From assembly GCA_052032225.1 (NCBI GenBank), contig JBPEWY010000033.1, forward strand, positions 1 to 11,329: a stretch of 11,329 nucleotides of DNA, read 5' to 3'. A program made the translations under genes and the position numbers. Below are positions 1 to 6,090 of the stretch, piece by piece. This stretch comes from JBPEWY01 sp052032225 (lineage in GTDB: Bacteria; Bacteroidota; Bacteroidia; Flavobacteriales; Flavobacteriaceae). The notes beneath the pieces were generated by a model, which was given only the letters and a program-made list of their open reading frames with translations, did not search any database and was not told the DNA's origin. Each line of letters begins with the position of its first letter. Within the stretch, counting starts at the first letter, position 1.

Positions 1-139
1 CGTCGTCATCTTTATCTTTTTTCTGACTATACTCTTTATCTTGTTTTTGCTTATTGGTTTTGTTAGATTGTGCTTGTGCATTTACAACAAATCCAAAGCA
101 TAAAACAAAAACTAATAATAGTAACCTGAAAGCTTTCAT
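1..139 (-). CDS. Secreted protein of unknown function, 5' part only
   Basis: An ATG at 139 (minus strand) opens a frame that runs without a stop to the left edge, giving 46 visible residues; the rest lies outside the window. Residues 1 to about 24 form a typical signal peptide: K3 and R5, a hydrophobic core, then an AQAQ end that suits signal peptidase I. No lipobox cysteine is placed for lipidation. The mature start is very hydrophilic and rich in K, Q, N and D, ending in a KKDKDDD stretch, so it is probably a disordered linker. The gene lies 62 bp downstream of the LTxxQ-protein gene on the same strand and may be co-transcribed, although a TATTTTTG box in the gap could give it its own promoter. 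The family cannot be recognised from this fragment. Confidence 0.75.
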   Translation of the reverse strand, partial: MKAFRLLLLVFVLCFGFVVNAQAQSNKTNKQKQDKEYSQKKDKDDD

Positions 140-170
140 GATATTTTAGTTTACTGTAATAACGCTTAAA

Positions 171-178
171 CAAAAATA
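171..178 (-). promoter_or_regulatory. Possible -7 box (TATTTTTG) for the gene starting at 139
   Basis: Read on the minus strand the bases spell TATTTTTG, a full match to the Bacteroidetes -7 element TAnnTTTG, placed about 30 nt before the ATG at 139. The -33 element is poor: only a TTTC lies near the expected distance, not TTG or TTTG. In sequence this AT-rich a chance match is quite possible. Confidence 0.3.
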
Positions 179-201
179 ATATTTTCTATTATGTGAAAGC
201 T

Positions 202-615
202 TTACCTACGGGTTAAGTGAGCTCTTCTTTTTTTAAATACATGTTTAAGTTTTAACTTTTTATAGTGTTTGTACTGTTCTGTAGATAAAACTTCTTGCAT
301 TGCACGTTGTTTATTCAATAGTATTTTGTTTTTAAAATACATATTCTCAAATGTATTGTGAGAATTAGCACTACTTTCTTTGTGTTCTTTTAGTTGTTTA
401 AAAAAATCTTTGTTTATCTCTAATACAGTCTGCTGTTGCTCTTCGGTCAAATCTAACAACAGAGCAAGTTTTTGAGCTTGTAATAAAGCTTTTTGCTCTG
501 TAGTTAGTTTGTTCTTTTGGGGTGTTTTAACTTTTTTAAACGTAGTTGAAGAAATTTGAGCAAAAGAGTTAGTGCAGATAATGATTGCTACAATTAATAA
601 TACTTTCTTTTTCAT
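202..615 (-). CDS. Small secreted LTxxQ-motif protein (Spy/CpxP-like)
   Basis: This encodes 137 residues. Residues 1-20 are a clear signal peptide (MKKK start, hydrophobic core, SFAQ end), so the protein is exported to the periplasm. The mature part is almost all predicted helix and carries three LTxxQ-type motifs: LTTEQ at 37-41, LTEEQ at 56-60 and LSTEQ at 110-114. This motif marks the Spy/CpxP group, whose E. coli members are a periplasmic chaperone and a Cpx-pathway modulator. The C-terminus is strongly basic (about residues 116-137, rich in K and R). Bacteroidetes have many such small proteins, often near sigma/anti-sigma genes; none is visible here. Family membership is inferred from motif, size and export signal; a chaperone role is not shown. 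The ATG at 615 is the only sensible start. Confidence 0.8.
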   Translation of the reverse strand: MKKKVLLIVAIIICTNSFAQISSTTFKKVKTPQKNKLTTEQKALLQAQKLALLLDLTEEQQQTVLEINKDFFKQLKEHKESSANSHNTFENMYFKNKILLNKQRAMQEVLSTEQYKHYKKLKLKHVFKKRRAHLTRR

Positions 616-832
616 GATTATACCTTTTATTGTTTAGTAGCTTAGACACTACTTAAAGCATAAGGTTTAATGTGTAACTGGTTTAATTACTTGTAAAACA
701 GGTTTCTAAACAAAGGCTTAAAAAAACAGAAAATCTGTTAAACATTTCATAAACAGCGTAACAAAGTATTCTACTACACGTCTTAATAATAAACAATCAA
801 CAAAAAACGAACCAGTTTAAAACAATACCACG
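616..832. promoter_or_regulatory. Divergent intergenic region between two secreted-protein genes
   Basis: This 217-bp gap must hold the promoters of the LTxxQ gene (minus) and the repeat-protein gene (plus). I found no good TAnnTTTG box in either direction; the closest is an off-register TACTTTG on the minus strand near 762-768. A short hairpin at 725-739 has a T-run on its minus-strand 3' side. No tRNA-like or ORF-like content is seen. Confidence 0.4.
720..739 (-). terminator. Weak terminator-like hairpin in the leader of the LTxxQ gene
   Basis: AACAGA (725-730) pairs with TCTGTT (734-739) over a 3-nt loop. On the minus strand the stem is followed by a run of seven T (726 to 720). The stem is only 6 bp with two G-C pairs. 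If minus-strand transcription starts near 757, this would lie in a long leader and could act as an attenuator. No minus-strand gene lies upstream for it to terminate. Confidence 0.25.
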
Positions 833-1474
833 ATGAGAAAGTTAGCCTTAATTTGTAGTTTGCTTTTTGCTTTAAACGCTACTACACAGTCCACAGAAAC
901 AGAACCCTATAACGATTGCGAAGAACTCTCAGTTGTTTACGCCACCACTACAATAGATGACAATTATATAGCTTACACAGATAACGACTTGTTAGCTACT
1001 TCTTCTAGAAGCTGGATGCCAACAATAACTGCAAAAAAAGAATTCGATATTCATAGCGTAGAATACATTGAAGATGAAGTAGCGTTAAATTTTGAGTTTG
1101 ATTTAGAAGCTCATACACCAAGAGGTTTTGATCCGAACGAAGCTTATTTTGACATTCATAGCATAGAATATATAGAAGATGAGGTTGCTCTTGATTTTAA
1201 TTTTGATTTAAAAGAGCATACACCAAGAGGGTTTAACCCAAATGAAGCCTATTTTGATATTCACAGCGTAGAATATATAGAAGATGAAGTAGAATTGAGT
1301 TTTGAATTTGATTTAGAAGATTATACGCCAAGAGGTTTTAACCCGAGTGAAACTTATTTTGATATTCATAGTATAGAGTATATAGAAGATGAAGTAGAGC
1401 TTGAATTTAATTTTGATTTACAAGCATATTTACCTAAAAACTTTAATGCTTATGCAAAACCAGGCACTATTTAA
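833..1474 (+). CDS. Secreted acidic protein with four 35-residue tandem repeats
   Basis: This encodes 213 residues. Residues 1 to about 19 form a signal peptide (MRKLALICSLLFALNATTQ). A linker of about 50 residues, rich in T, D and E, follows. From residue 71 come four copies of a 35-residue unit starting FDIHS(V/I)EYIEDEV, then a beta-type segment (F-E/N-FDL) and a TPRGFxPxExY turn. The fourth copy decays after about residue 205 and the chain ends in AYAKPGTI. Copy 1 has 10 acidic residues and one arginine, so the protein is very acidic. There is no lipobox, membrane segment or T9SS C-terminal domain, so it is probably periplasmic or released. I recall similar EYIE-rich short repeat proteins in flavobacteria but know no function. 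Divalent-cation binding is only a guess from composition. It is monocistronic, with a terminator 57 bp after the stop. Confidence 0.85.
   Translation: MRKLALICSLLFALNATTQSTETEPYNDCEELSVVYATTTIDDNYIAYTDNDLLATSSRSWMPTITAKKEFDIHSVEYIEDEVALNFEFDLEAHTPRGFDPNEAYFDIHSIEYIEDEVALDFNFDLKEHTPRGFNPNEAYFDIHSVEYIEDEVELSFEFDLEDYTPRGFNPSETYFDIHSIEYIEDEVELEFNFDLQAYLPKNFNAYAKPGTI
1043..1447 (+). repeat. Four in-frame 105-bp tandem repeats
   Basis: The units start at 1043, 1148, 1253 and 1358, each beginning with the codons for FDIHS; the last is recognisable to about 1447. Units 1 and 2 differ at 6 of 35 residues but also at 12 synonymous codon positions. The repeats are therefore not a fresh duplication, and the protein sequence has been kept under selection. 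Confidence 0.95.
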
Positions 1475-1707
1475 TAGTGATTACCAATAAATAATTTGTT
1501 TTTCATAGTAGATTATTTGAGTTAGCTGTAAAACCCTGCACATTGTGCGGGGTTTTTATTTAAAGGGAAAAATCCCCTAAAAAATATTAAATAAACACTG
1601 TGAAAACTAAGCAGTTATGTGTAACTTTACAAGTACTATTAACGAAGTAGTTCTTCATTTTTTAGTTTGGGTTAGTTTAATAATAAATCGTTGGCTTAGC
1701 TGGCGAT
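1475..1707. other. Intergenic region between convergent repeat-protein and transporter genes
   Basis: The 233-bp gap holds two plus-oriented terminator-like hairpins (1531-1557 and 1682-1717), a weak AGGG/CCCT stem at 1564-1578, and a possible promoter at 1599-1629. No supported gene lies inside. Confidence 0.6.
1531..1557 (+). terminator. Rho-independent terminator of the repeat-protein gene
   Basis: AAACCCTGCAC (1531-1541) pairs with GTGCGGGGTTT (1545-1555) over a 3-nt ATT loop, giving an 11-bp stem with one U-G wobble, followed by T at 1553-1557. In the minus-strand RNA the wobble becomes an A-C mismatch and fewer T follow, so plus-strand use is favoured. Confidence 0.85.
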
Positions 1708-1717
1708 TTATTTTTTT
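1622..1717 (+). ncRNA. Candidate short transcript in the 1475-1707 gap (speculative)
   Basis: A promoter-like TGTG (1599-1602), 19-nt spacer and TAACTTTA (1622-1629) match most of the Bacteroidetes consensus. About 80 nt later a long plus-strand hairpin with a T-run (1682-1717) could end the RNA. The preceding gene already has its own terminator, so this second plus-oriented one lacks an obvious client. A small GAAG/CTTC stem at 1644-1656 followed by T6 lies between them. No RNA family is recognised. Confidence 0.2.
1682..1717 (+). terminator. Long hairpin with T-run overlapping the transporter stop codon
   Basis: Positions 1682-1695 pair with 1699-1712 over a TTA loop: 14 bp, including three consecutive G-U wobbles (1691-1693 with 1701-1703). 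T fills 1711-1717. On the minus strand the wobbles turn into A-C mismatches, leaving a 9-bp stem with a 13-nt loop and no clean T-run. It would therefore terminate plus transcripts better than the transporter mRNA, though a weak bidirectional role is possible. Confidence 0.55.
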
Positions 1718-3180
1718 AATAACTCTTCCGGAAACATCTCAATAACTATATTCCAAATATGAGGTAATGCAAAATAAACAAAGGCAGTAATAAGTAGAAT
1801 TGATGCTAAATTCATAAATAATCCTCTAGATACCATATCTGGAATTCTTAAATATCCGGAACCAAAAACAACTGCATTTGGAGGTGTAGCTACCGGAAGC
1901 ATAAAAGCACATGATGCAGCCAAAGCAGCACTAACCATTAAACTAAAAGGGTGTACATTAACAGTTAAAGCAATTGGTGCTAACACCGGAAGCAGCATTG
2001 CTGTAGTAGCTAAATTAGATGTTATTTCGGTTAAAAAGTTTACGGCAGCTACTAAAAGGAATATTAATAAAAGTAAAGAAACGCCTTGTAAAATGGTCAT
2101 TTGGCTGCCAATCCAAAGTGCCAATCCGCTTTCTTCAAAGCCTTTAGCTAAAGCCATACCTCCACCAAATAATAAAATAATTCCCCACGGTAATTTAACA
2201 GCTTCTTTCCAGGTTAAAAGAGGTGTTTTTAAATCTTTATTCGGAATTATAAATAAAGCAATAGCAAAAGCTATGGCAATAATGGTATCGTCTATATTTG
2301 GAATAAATTTTTGTAGTAAGAATGAGCGTGTAATCCAACAAAAAGCAGTTAAAAAAAATAGTGTTCCAACAACTTTTTCTTGATAAGAAGTAGGGCCTAA
2401 TTGACTTAATAGTCTTTTAATTTCTTGTTTTCCTCCCGGAAATTCTTTTTGCTTAAACGTAAAAGCAACCGAGGTTAAATACCACCAACAAAGAGCAAGC
2501 AAAGTTAGTGATAACGGAAGTCCAATTTGAAACCACTGTAGAAAGGAAATCTCATAACCGTAAGTGCTTTCTATAACACCCGCTAATACTAAGTTAGGGG
2601 GCGTTCCGATTAAGGTTGCAATACCACCAATAGAGGCACTATAGGCTATAGCTAACATTAATGCTTTACCAAAAATTAGGTTTTCGTTTTCTATGGTGTT
2701 TGGGTTGTCTTTTAATTGTGTTACTATGGCTAACCCTATGGGTAGCATCATTACAGAAGTTGCAGTATTAGAAATCCACATTGATAAAAATGCGGTTGCT
2801 AACATAAACCCAAGTATTATTTTTTTAACATTCGTGCCTACAACATGTATAATAGAAAGCGCTATGCGCTTATGTAAATTACTTTTTTCTATTGCTTTGG
2901 CTATAATAAAACCACCCAGAAATAAAAATATAAACTTATGCCCAAAAGAAGCTGTAGTTTCAGGCAGTGTTAATCCTCTGGATAGCGGGAATAGCACTAT
3001 AGGAAGTAAGGCTGTAACTGCAATGGGGAGCGCTTCTGTTATCCACCAAATAGCTACCCATAATGTGGTTGCAAGCACAGCATTTGCTTGATTTGATAAT
3101 CCTTCCGGATGAAAGAATAAAAGTGTTACAATATATGTTAGGGGCCCAAGAAGTAAACCAATTTTTTTTGATGTAATCAT
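1708..3180 (-). CDS. DASS/SLC13-family sodium-coupled anion (dicarboxylate-type) transporter
   Basis: This encodes 490 residues, a normal length for the divalent anion:sodium symporter family, whose members import succinate, citrate, tartrate or sulfate through the inner membrane. The sequence is hydrophobic throughout, with about 11-12 membrane segments. Both internal repeats show the family substrate/sodium-site motifs: SNTAT at 137-141 in the first half and TSNLAT at 387-392 in the second. GIATLIGTPPN at 186-196 and its counterpart near 430 are the other conserved loops. Residues 422-438 (ASCAFMLPVATPPNAVV) fit the sodium:dicarboxylate symporter signature position by position. The exact substrate cannot be read; a dicarboxylate is likely. 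The gene lies 95 bp downstream of lysS on the same strand, beyond the lysS terminator, so it is probably transcribed separately. No clear TAnnTTTG box was found before its ATG. Confidence 0.92.
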   Translation of the reverse strand: MITSKKIGLLLGPLTYIVTLLFFHPEGLSNQANAVLATTLWVAIWWITEALPIAVTALLPIVLFPLSRGLTLPETTASFGHKFIFLFLGGFIIAKAIEKSNLHKRIALSIIHVVGTNVKKIILGFMLATAFLSMWISNTATSVMMLPIGLAIVTQLKDNPNTIENENLIFGKALMLAIAYSASIGGIATLIGTPPNLVLAGVIESTYGYEISFLQWFQIGLPLSLTLLALCWWYLTSVAFTFKQKEFPGGKQEIKRLLSQLGPTSYQEKVVGTLFFLTAFCWITRSFLLQKFIPNIDDTIIAIAFAIALFIIPNKDLKTPLLTWKEAVKLPWGIILLFGGGMALAKGFEESGLALWIGSQMTILQGVSLLLLIFLLVAAVNFLTEITSNLATTAMLLPVLAPIALTVNVHPFSLMVSAALAASCAFMLPVATPPNAVVFGSGYLRIPDMVSRGLFMNLASILLITAFVYFALPHIWNIVIEMFPEELLKK

Positions 3181-3218
3181 ACTGCAGGTTGTATAACCAC
3201 GAATTTAATTGTTTTTAT

Positions 3219-3251
3219 AAAAAAAAGAACTGCTTAACAAGCAGTTCTTTT
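3219..3251 (-). terminator. Strong rho-independent terminator of lysS
   Basis: Positions 3223-3235 and 3239-3251 are perfectly complementary (13 bp; core GAACTGC/GCAGTTC) around an AAC loop. On the minus strand the stem runs into eight T (3226 to 3219). It starts 24 bp after the lysS stop codon and separates lysS from the transporter gene. Confidence 0.92.
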
Positions 3252-3275
3252 AAATTATAAATATGGTAGTTGTGG

Positions 3276-4967
3276 TTAATCTATCACAGAAACAATTAAG
3301 CCTTCTTCGGTTTTGGTTACTTTAGCCAACTTATTTTTGGTTAAACCTTTAATGGCTTTATCCCACTTTTTATTACTTAAACCTGTTTTTTCTTTTAACT
3401 GGTTTAAATCTATAGGAGATTGTTCTTTTAATAATGCCAATACGTTTTTTTCATCGTCTGTTAGAGATATTTGCTTTTTCTCTGGCTTCATTTGAGGGAA
3501 GAATAATACTTCTTGTATAGACGGTTGATTGGTTAAAAACATAGTTAACCTATCTATACCAATACCGATACCTGAAGTAGGAGGCATGCCATATTCTAGA
3601 GCCCTTAAAAAGTCTTGATCTATAAACATAGCTTCGTCATCTCCTTTCTCCGAAAGGCGAAGCTGCTCTTCAAATCGTTCACGTTGGTCTATAGGATCGT
3701 TAAGCTCACTATAAGCGTTAGCCAACTCTTTACCGTTTACCATAAGCTCAAAGCGCTCTGTAAGTCCGGGTTTAGAACGATGCGCCTTGGTAAGCGGGCT
3801 CATTTCTTTTGGATAATCTATTATAAAAGTTGGCTGTATGTAATGGTGCTCACATTTTTCTCCAAAAATTTCATCTATGAGTTTACCAACACCCATAGTG
3901 TCATCTACCTCAATGTCTAATTTTTTGCAAACTTCACGTAATTGTTCTTCATTCATTCCGGTAACATCAAAACCGGTATGCTCTTTTATAGCATCTAAAA
4001 TAGGAACTCTTGGGTACGGAGCTTTAAAATCAATCTCGTTATCGCCTATTTTAGTTTTGGTTGTACCATTTACATCTATAGCAACTTTTTCTAAAAGCTT
4101 TTCGGTGGTTTCCATCATCCAGTTATAGTCTTTATAGCTTACATAAAGCTCCATAACTGTAAACTCAGGGTTATGAGTTCTATCCATTCCTTCATTTCTA
4201 AAATCTTTTGCAAACTCATAAACTCCATCAAAACCACCTACAATTAATCGTTTTAAATACAGCTCATTAGCAATACGTAAGTAAAGGGGTATATTTAATG
4301 CGTTATGATGGGTTACAAAGGGTCTAGCAGCAGCTCCTCCCGGAATAGGTTGTAATATTGGCGTTTCTACCTCTAAGTATCCCCTTTCGTTAAAAAACTC
4401 ACGAATACTGTTTGTTATTTTGGTTCTTTTAATGAACGTTTCTTTTACATGCGGATTTACAATTAAATCTACATAACGTTGTCTGTAACGTTGCTCAGGG
4501 TCGTTAAACTCATCATAAATTTTACCCTCTGCATCTACTTTTGGTAGCGGTAATGGGCGTAGTGCTTTACTTAGCAAAGTAAACTTTTTTACCATCACGG
4601 TTTTTTCGCCAACTTGAGTGGTAAAAAGAGTTCCTTCTACACCTATAATATCGCCAATATCAAGAAGCTTTTTATAAACTTCATTATATTGAGTTTTATC
4701 TTCTCCCGGACAAATTTCATCGCGGTTAAAATATACCTGAATTCTACCTTCGCTATCTTGTAGCTCGGCAAAAGAGGCTTTACCTTGTATACGTCTAGAC
4801 ATTAGTCTTCCGGCGATAACAACCTCTTTACCTTCACTAAAATCGTTTTTAATTTGTTTAGAAGTGTGAGACACAGGATATTCTGCTGCTGGGTATGGGT
4901 CTATTCCCATTTCTCTTAGCTTGCTCAGCTTTTCTCTTCTAATTATTTCTTGCTCTGAAAGTTGCAT
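3276..4967 (-). CDS. lysS: Lysyl-tRNA synthetase, class II
   Basis: This charges tRNA-Lys with lysine using ATP in the cytoplasm and is essential for translation. The 563 residues show the class II LysRS layout. The N-terminal OB-fold anticodon-binding domain spans about 45-135 (IAGRLMSRRIQGKASFAELQ). The catalytic domain starts at about 160 and includes GGAAARPF at 210-217, motif 2 around FRNEGMDRTHNPEFT (256-270) and motif 3 GIGIGIDR (466-473). Class-defining arginines are present at R257 (FRNE) and R473 (GIDR). E. coli LysS has about 505 residues; the extra residues 500-563 form a separate basic module with LNQLKEKTGLSNKKWDKAIK, which looks like a winged helix. I associate this extension with Bacteroidetes LysRS. 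The ATG at 4967 sits just downstream of a strong promoter, and the gene is monocistronic. Confidence 0.97.
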   Translation of the reverse strand: MQLSEQEIIRREKLSKLREMGIDPYPAAEYPVSHTSKQIKNDFSEGKEVVIAGRLMSRRIQGKASFAELQDSEGRIQVYFNRDEICPGEDKTQYNEVYKKLLDIGDIIGVEGTLFTTQVGEKTVMVKKFTLLSKALRPLPLPKVDAEGKIYDEFNDPEQRYRQRYVDLIVNPHVKETFIKRTKITNSIREFFNERGYLEVETPILQPIPGGAAARPFVTHHNALNIPLYLRIANELYLKRLIVGGFDGVYEFAKDFRNEGMDRTHNPEFTVMELYVSYKDYNWMMETTEKLLEKVAIDVNGTTKTKIGDNEIDFKAPYPRVPILDAIKEHTGFDVTGMNEEQLREVCKKLDIEVDDTMGVGKLIDEIFGEKCEHHYIQPTFIIDYPKEMSPLTKAHRSKPGLTERFELMVNGKELANAYSELNDPIDQRERFEEQLRLSEKGDDEAMFIDQDFLRALEYGMPPTSGIGIGIDRLTMFLTNQPSIQEVLFFPQMKPEKKQISLTDDEKNVLALLKEQSPIDLNQLKEKTGLSNKKWDKAIKGLTKNKLAKVTKTEEGLIVSVID

Positions 4968-4985
4968 AATTCAAATTTAAGGCTG

Positions 4986-5016
4986 CAAAGATAGCTACTA
5001 TTGTTAAATGTATCAA
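4986..5016 (-). promoter_or_regulatory. Bacteroidetes-type promoter of lysS
   Basis: On the minus strand TTG (5016-5014), a 20-nt spacer and TATCTTTG (4993-4986) match the sigma-ABfr consensus TTG-N(17-23)-TAnnTTTG without error. Transcription should start near 4982, leaving a leader of only about 15 nt before the ATG at 4967. No riboswitch or T-box could fit. Confidence 0.8.
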
Positions 5017-5144
5017 TTGTGTGGGCATTCAAATAAAAGACATAATTAAAACAAATAATTCATTACAATAGTTTACAGCCAAAAAGGTGTAACAAATTAG
5101 TGGTATATTAGACCAATTAATTGCATCAATCAAAAAACAAAAGT

Positions 5145-5303
5145 ATGAGTTTCTGGAGAGTACTGCTCGCCATAGTTTTTCCGCCTCTTTCTGTAATAGA
5201 TAAAGGGTGCGGCTCTATATTAATAGTGTTTTTATTATGGCTTTGTGGTTGGGTTCCCGGTGTAATTGCTGCATTAATTATTTTAAATAATACCAATAAA
5301 TAA
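5145..5303 (+). CDS. YqaE/Pmp3 (UPF0057) family small membrane protein
   Basis: This encodes 52 residues from the ATG at 5145. The frame can be extended to a TTG at 5121, but MSFWRVLLAI is the usual N-terminus of the family, so the ATG is preferred. Two membrane segments, about residues 4-18 and 24-46, flank a short loop. VFPPLSVIDKGCG at 11-23 matches the Pmp3 signature region, with S instead of G/A after PPL. GWVPGVIAAL at 35-44 is the family's second conserved block. Yeast Pmp3 affects plasma-membrane potential and salt tolerance, and plant relatives are induced by cold and salt; the bacterial role is not settled. The stop lies 7 bp before the lipoprotein start, so the two genes almost surely share one mRNA. 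No clear promoter was found; TATATTAG at 5104-5111 is one base off the -7 consensus. Confidence 0.88.
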   Translation: MSFWRVLLAIVFPPLSVIDKGCGSILIVFLLWLCGWVPGVIAALIILNNTNK

Positions 5304-5310
5304 TACTTAA

Positions 5311-6057
5311 ATGAGAAAACTTTTTTTTGCTTTAGCAATTTTATTTGGAGCTTTATTTTCTAGTTGCAATTTCACCGAAGAGTTACATTTAAATGAGAAC
5401 GGAAGTGGTAAAATATCGCTAAATTTTAATGGCGATGAGCTAATGGCTATGGCGGGAGATGAAATGGTAAAAGAAGGCGAAAAAGCAATAGACTCTGTAA
5501 TGTATTTTAAAGATTTTTTAAAAGAGAAACAAGATAGCATTGCACAGCTTTCTGCCCAGGAGCAAGCCAGATTAAAAAGACTTGAAAATTTTGCAATGCG
5601 AATGGTAATGAATCCGGAGGCTAAAAAAATGAAGTTAAATTTATTTACCGAATTTACTTCGGTTAATGAGTTGAGTGATATGTTAGGAGCTTTTCAGGAT
5701 GCTAGTGCATTGCAAGGCAATAATAGCAATCAGGAAAGCAAAAACAATCCAATGAGTGCTAAAAGTGATGCCACTTCTGTAAAGTATACTTACGCAAATA
5801 ACAGGTTTTCCAGAAAAACAACTATTACCAATAAAGAGCTTCATCAGCAAACTATAGATAGTTTAAAAGAGGGCAGTATGTTTTTGGGAAGCTCAACGTA
5901 CACGCTTAAATATCATTTTCCTAAAAAAGTAAAATCAGTTTCATCTAATAAGGCATTGCTTAGTCCGGACGGTAAAACATTAACCTTAGAAACAGATTTT
6001 TTAACCTACATAAAAGATCCTAAGGCATTAGATATAGAGGTAGAGTTAGAAAATTAA
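5311..6057 (+). CDS. Lipoprotein of unknown function (248 aa)
   Basis: Residues 1-18 are a lipoprotein signal peptide and C19 is the predicted lipidated cysteine (LFSSC lipobox). No aspartate follows; the next residues are NFTEEL. The mature protein starts with LHLNENGSGKISLNFNGDEL, a beta-strand pattern. A helical stretch rich in K, E and Q spans about 50-95, a methionine-rich segment (AMRMVMNPEAKKMK) about 92-105, and a polar linker about 136-152. A beta-rich C-terminal part follows to 248. I recall flavobacterial lipoproteins with the same 'NENGSGK' start and 'KDFLKEKQDSIAQLS' helix, annotated only as hypothetical. It directly follows the Pmp3-like gene, suggesting a common envelope role. 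It may be anchored in the outer membrane facing the periplasm. No enzyme motif is visible. Confidence 0.85.
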   Translation: MRKLFFALAILFGALFSSCNFTEELHLNENGSGKISLNFNGDELMAMAGDEMVKEGEKAIDSVMYFKDFLKEKQDSIAQLSAQEQARLKRLENFAMRMVMNPEAKKMKLNLFTEFTSVNELSDMLGAFQDASALQGNNSNQESKNNPMSAKSDATSVKYTYANNRFSRKTTITNKELHQQTIDSLKEGSMFLGSSTYTLKYHFPKKVKSVSSNKALLSPDGKTLTLETDFLTYIKDPKALDIEVELEN

Positions 6058-6078
6058 TGTAATTAGGTGTAGTTGTTG

Positions 6079-6086
6079 TAACTTTG
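6079..6086 (+). promoter_or_regulatory. -7 box (TAACTTTG) directly before lipB
   Basis: TAACTTTG is an exact TAnnTTTG match and ends only 4 nt before the lipB ATG at 6091. With the box centred at -7, transcription would start at about 6090-6091, giving a leaderless or nearly leaderless mRNA. The -33 element is weak: no TTG at the right distance, only TTA at 6054-6056. Readthrough from the lipoprotein gene, 33 bp upstream, may also feed lipB. Confidence 0.6.
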
Positions 6087-6090
6087 CAGC

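Noticed and set aside
676..817. 8-bp inverted repeat AACTGGTT / AACCAGTT flanking the 616-832 gap.
   Set aside because: Such a short match is expected by chance in AT-rich DNA of this length, and the arms are over 120 bp apart.
1043..1447. CRISPR or satellite array suggested by the regular 105-bp spacing.
   Set aside because: The repeats are contiguous, in frame and coding, with no spacers and with many synonymous changes.
1617..1745. A 42-codon plus-strand frame encoding a hydrophobic peptide (toxin-like appearance).
   Set aside because: It starts upstream of the expected transcript start, runs antisense into the transporter gene, and hydrophobic frames opposite membrane proteins are common by chance.
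2093..3091. Two open frames on the plus strand (2093-2383 and 2693-3091).
   Set aside because: Both lie wholly antisense to the well-supported transporter gene and show no family features; they are shadows.
3313..4128. Plus-strand frames at 3313-3495, 3615-3920 and 3877-4128.
   Set aside because: All are antisense to lysS, have unlikely composition and overlap one another.
5121..5145. A start at 5121 for the Pmp3-like protein.
   Set aside because: It is a TTG that adds eight residues not found in the family; the ATG at 5145 gives the usual MSFWR start.
5126..5540. Minus-strand frames at 5126-5338 and 5307-5540.
   Set aside because: They are opposite the Pmp3-like gene and the lipoprotein gene, which have clear family or signal-peptide features.
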